This document shows positions 60,690-64,000 of a stretch of 64,000 nt of DNA, piece after piece (position 1 is the first letter of the stretch; the number at the start of each line of letters is the position of its first letter). A model generated the notes under the pieces. It was not told where the DNA came from. It searched no databases and worked only from the letters and a program-made list of their open reading frames with translations. A program made the translations under genes and the position numbers. The stretch comes from Enoplolaimus lenunculus. Taxonomy: Eukaryota; Nematoda; Enoplea; Enoplida; Thoracostomopsidae. The stretch covers positions 1 through 64,000 of the forward strand of contig JASANG010003336.1 in NCBI GenBank assembly GCA_030248215.1, given 5' to 3'.

Positions 60690-61048
60690 TAAAAATTCTT
60701 GCTCATGAACTCAAAATATGTATTTTAACCTGATCGTCAGCTATGATCGTAAATTATGTTTGCTTATAGATGTTTCGATTTTATTTTGATTGTAATGTTG
60801 AGTCCTCTAACTTTGTGAATTGTGTTTTGACGATGAGCTATAATGTTGAGCACGTATGAGCAATAAAATATTTAACAAATCTGAAGGTACATGGTATGAA
60901 ATTTGCTTGAATGCAAGGTAGGTGTACCATAGAATTCAATCAGGAGCTGAACCAACATATATGCAAATTTCAGTTAATGCACCCAGTTCACGTGAGCACA
61001 GTGTACGAGTGTCGATAATTGTGTTTATCTTATCGATGACAGACGTTT

Positions 61049-61207
61049 TCAAGAGTTACTGACTCCGACATAGAACACCCAATAGTAAATGTTGAACACG
61101 ACAAAACTAGCTGGGAATGCGATCATTGAAACTGCATCAATTCGGTTCGCTGTCATTACTGGACATTCAAAACAAATCAGTGGACAACTGCAGTCGAGTC
61201 CTACTTG
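61049..61207 (-). CDS. Cys-loop receptor last exon: M4 and stop
   Basis: Acceptor TTTTCAG, then [33 protein letters not shown] and [17 protein letters not shown] followed by TGA. A-N-R-I-D-x-V-S-x-x-x-F-P-x-x-F-x-x-F-N-x-x-Y-W is the typical M4 approach. It joins the M3 exon in phase 0, giving an unusually short, cysteine-rich M3-M4 loop unless an intermediate exon lies in 61208-62011. Confidence 0.92.
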   Translation of the reverse strand, partial: QVGLDCSCPLICFECPVMTANRIDAVSMIAFPASFVVFNIYYWVFYVGVSNS

Positions 61208-64000
61208 CTGAAAACAGGCAAAATCATGGGTACTTAACTGAATAAATATATTATGACGCTATTAATACGTCACAAGGGGATTGCACGCTTGAAAAATTTT
61301 TTTTGCAATATTTGAATATTTCAATTGTGCCACAGGACGCTAGCGATCATCAACTTCCGTATTCTATTTTATATGGTGCGTGGTAGAGAGCTGACAGGTA
61401 AATTTTATTGGAACACCCAACTTGTAAAATTCTTTGTTATTACACATAAGTACACAAATATAGGAAAGCTTTGCCTGGTAATAACGGCAGGATTTTTATT
61501 GCATTCTTGTTGTATTTCCGTTGTCACAACATCAGAGCTTAAACTTTTCGCTACAGGTTATAACATTTTAGGGTGTGAACAAAATTTTTCAGTCAAAGGT
61601 TATTTTTAGCGAAGTAAGCTAACAAAAATCCGATGTTTCTATTTTGATTGTATATGCAAGCAGAAATGTATATAGACTACTATTAGAAGTCTTCCCCTGG
61701 CGACGGCTCTTGCAGAAAATCATATTCCGGCTCTGGCTTCGGTAGAATTTCGGACGAATTCCGTTAGAAATTTGTCATAATTATACAACTGCTATATGTT
61801 CGGTGCATTTTGCTCTAACTTTTGGCATAATTTTCAATAATAAATTGTCGGGATTTCCTAAAAATTTGCCTTAAATCAAAATCACCTAATTCCGCTTCAC
61901 CTCCGGCTTCAGCAGGTTTTATTGACCTCTGGCTCCGGCATTTTTCTCTTCGGGTTGCACCCTTAGTAGTTACATATAGGTGATTGTTTTCATGATACCC
62001 CATAAGCTTACATGTTCATACCACGCCAAATAACCAACTAAAGCCAACTCAACAAGCGAACAAAATATAAACCCCATACAGGATAAAATCCACACATGGA
62101 TACTTTTGACAGCATTGGTGCGCGGTAATGTTTGCATTATTGATCCAAACTGAAACGAAATTTGCCAAAATAATCAACTTGTGCATGTTATTCCTTCTGA
62201 TAAACACTAACTTTTGTTTTCATCTGGTTATTCTGTCAACAACCGGGGTTTGAACAATTATAAATTTACCTGTACATGTGTGACACATCATTCCAGCGTG
62301 TAACCAGATCTTCGTTTACGTTTTTGGTAAAAATCGGTGTCGGTTTACGTTATAGAGATAACGGAAATTCTGTTATTTTTACGTTCAAAATTAGTTTCAA
62401 ATCACGAATATATTTCCAATTTTTATTACCGATATGCTGCAATTATTCGACATGTCAATTACAAAGTTCATACCAAATCTTAAAAATTTCGTTCATTCGC
62501 CATTTTTTCAATTAAATTTTTGAAAGACCGTTGAATATTTGCACGCCTCAATTATGTTGGTAAAATATATAACATTTTCAAAACTTTTATACATCAGTAA
62601 TAGTTTTCCGTTTACTTTATTTTGATAACTTTCCGTTTTCATGACTGCGAATGTTTTCCGGAAAATTTAATGACTACACTTCACGCATTTATATATGAGT
62701 TAGTGAACGCGAATTTAGGTACCAAAAGTATTCGGCCTTTGTGTGACATGACTGGTTTCAGGCTTGTACCTCATTCTAAGATCACGTCGAAAATTGTACG
62801 CAACTAGCACAAGAATGATATACACTTGCATGCACCGGCCATACACATTAAACAATGAATTCACTACTTTTTACGTGATAAATTGAAAAGTTACAAAACT
62901 GCTTCACTACTCAAGAGCTTACTTGAAACGCAAGCGCTAAAAAGCAGTTGACGCACACTGTTGTACGTGATGGTATTGATTTTGAACCAAGATAAAACGA
63001 CACCCATGAAAGGAATATAATTAAATATGCAGGAACATACGCTTGAAGTATATAAAATCCGTACAATCGTTGAAATACAAACGTTACTGTTAATTCGTCC
63101 CATTTTCCTGGTGGATAGTTCTGAAAAAGTGTACTAATGTTACTCAGATTTACTTTCATTTGAGCGTGCGTTTTAAACTGTTTAAAGCTCATGCCTGTAC
63201 TTATACTGAAGCTTAAGTGAGTATCATTTGAGAGCGGTATAAACCCAGGAGTCTTAAGTCTGGAACAATTGTAAGGATGTATAAAGCATAATGTTATCAA
63301 TATATAGCCGTCTGCGCTTGCTATTCTTATTTATCTCACCTTTTCCACTCGAATATACGAAAAATTCACAAGACTATAATCGGGTAAATTGATATCTGTC
63401 AATATAATCACAGGTGTAGGTTCAAGCCACCGCATCGCGACATCTCCACTGTTGTGATTGTACGATTCATACGTCAGTGAACAACGTTGATTGTCAATCG
63501 GAAACGATTTGTTTTCTTTAGCGCATGGCCCGACTACACGTGTTCGATAATTTAGCCAAACAATTCCGTTCGCGTAAATCATTAAAAATATATTTTGATA
63601 CGGCGATCGGTGGATTGATGCATTTTTCGAATTGACAAAACAACTATTTGGCGTCCAAATGCGTCTTATTAGTGTTTCAGCGTCTAGTGATAAATTTCGC
63701 CGACACGGATTGAATTCGGCAAACGACAATGACTCGTCCAACCACATTTCGGTGACGTACAAATCCAGCTCAAATTCAGAGTTGATTTCAATGATTGACG
63801 ATATTTCTTGAACCCAAAGTTCAACTGTTACTTTGACACCTTCGTCTGCGCTTGCTTTTGGTACTTTGCGGCGATCATTTTGCGCAGCATTGCTCTTACC
63901 AGGAAATCTGAGTCATTGTTGCACGATACCGGGTCGTTAATTGTTTTAACAAAATCAACTGTCTCCGCAACCATTTTGTCGGTTTCTGCTTGGTCTAGTT
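61049..64000 (-). CDS. Cys-loop ligand-gated ion channel subunit (GABA-receptor-like), N-terminus off the window
   Basis: Exons: 64000-63340, 63120-62923, 62149-62012 and 61207-61049, joined in phase 0. Cys-loop receptors are pentameric neurotransmitter-gated channels. Seen: extracellular strands ([25 protein letters not shown]), [11 protein letters not shown], a canonical Cys-loop with exactly 13 residues between the cysteines (GPC...RCSLTYESY), then [20 protein letters not shown] into M1, M2 ([16 protein letters not shown]), M3 ([20 protein letters not shown]) and M4 ([14 protein letters not shown]). It looks most like invertebrate GABA/anion-channel subunits, but the ligand and exact class cannot be fixed. 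The M3-M4 loop is very short unless an exon was missed. A frame break lies near 63860. Confidence 0.95.
61720..61970. repeat. Degenerate CCGG-rich hAT-like repeat end in Cys-loop receptor intron
   Basis: TTCCGGCTCTGGCTTCGG, CACCTCCGGCTTCAG and a terminal GGGTTGCACCC resemble the 37.6-kb element family. It explains the minus-strand open frame at 61815-62003. Confidence 0.45.
62012..62149 (-). CDS. Cys-loop receptor exon: end of M2 and M3
   Basis: 46 codons (acceptor CGTTTCAG, donor GTAAGC) encoding [39 protein letters not shown] and YLAWYEH. FG-(N/S)-I, LPR and the VW-x-LSC start of M3 are family hallmarks. This exon has no ATG-initiated open frame of its own. Confidence 0.95.
62530..62660 (+). 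repeat. Dispersed repeat, copy related to 59158-59290
   Basis: See 59158-59290. It lies in the intergenic/intronic side of the Cys-loop receptor and produces small spurious open frames. Confidence 0.55.
62923..63120 (-). CDS. Cys-loop receptor exon: pre-M1, M1 and most of M2
   Basis: 66 codons with acceptor TTTTTCAG and donor [21 protein letters not shown] leads to M1 ([20 protein letters not shown]), a short loop (YLGSKSI), then [17 protein letters not shown]. The usual anion-channel motif PAR is PSR, and M2 contains two cysteines and an asparagine near 6'. Confidence 0.95.
63340..64000 (-). CDS. Cys-loop receptor exon: ligand-binding domain (frame break near 63860)
   Basis: From 63340 up to about 63850 one frame encodes the extracellular domain from [20 protein letters not shown] to [10 protein letters not shown], with donor GTGAGA. 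Upstream, to the window edge, a different frame encodes [20 protein letters not shown] then [16 protein letters not shown], which looks like the usual helix before the first strands. The two need a one-base shift near 63845-63875; no splice pair I could find restores the frame. Sequencing error, real mutation or an unrecognised intron are possible. Confidence 0.88.

Overview
This window is eukaryotic and almost certainly from an invertebrate animal. It is AT-rich, its genes are cut into many short exons by GT-AG introns, and it is crowded with small DNA transposons and tRNA-derived SINEs. Several dispersed repeats carry runs of TTAGGC, the telomere unit of nematodes, so a repeat-rich nematode is my best guess; the sequence alone does not give a species.

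Three ion-channel genes are present, all pieced together from exon translations with splice sites and reading-frame phase checked by eye. (1) A two-pore-domain potassium channel on the minus strand, of which two exons are in view (4288-3526 and 2637-2242). They encode a long N-terminus, M1, the first pore and M2; the second pore lies off the left edge. (2) A complete or nearly complete voltage-gated calcium channel alpha-2/delta auxiliary subunit on the plus strand. At least 36 coding exon positions run from 20653 to 55679 and encode about 1,370 residues, with a possible signal-peptide exon at 15623-15719. (3) A Cys-loop ligand-gated channel subunit of the invertebrate GABA-receptor-like/anion-channel type on the minus strand, exons 64000-63340, 63120-62923, 62149-62012 and 61207-61049. 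It runs from the extracellular domain to the stop codon; its N-terminus lies off the right edge. Genes 2 and 3 converge.

Layout: 1-6933 is the K2P locus, with its two exons enclosed by a pair of about 1.4-kb inverted repeats. 7,000-20,600 is intergenic or first-intron sequence with TA-flanked and TTAA-flanked miniature elements, a tRNA-derived SINE cluster (18.5-20.0 kb) and TTAGGC-like patches. 20.6-55.7 kb is the alpha-2/delta gene, whose introns hold hAT-like miniature elements, a satellite-bearing element, a dead mariner-like transposase and other repeats. 55.7-61.0 kb is the convergent intergenic space, with two more copies of a TA-flanked family. 61.0-64.0 kb is the Cys-loop receptor.

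Most notable points: a pair of homologous, phase-incompatible and therefore mutually exclusive exons just upstream of the alpha-2/delta VWA domain; a 66-residue exon inserted in that VWA domain carrying a furin-like RLKR motif; a miniature transposon with six perfect AP-1-type TGA(G/C)TCA sites; long inverted repeats around K2P exons that could promote exon circularisation; and a Cys-loop receptor with PSR instead of PAR and two cysteines in M2.
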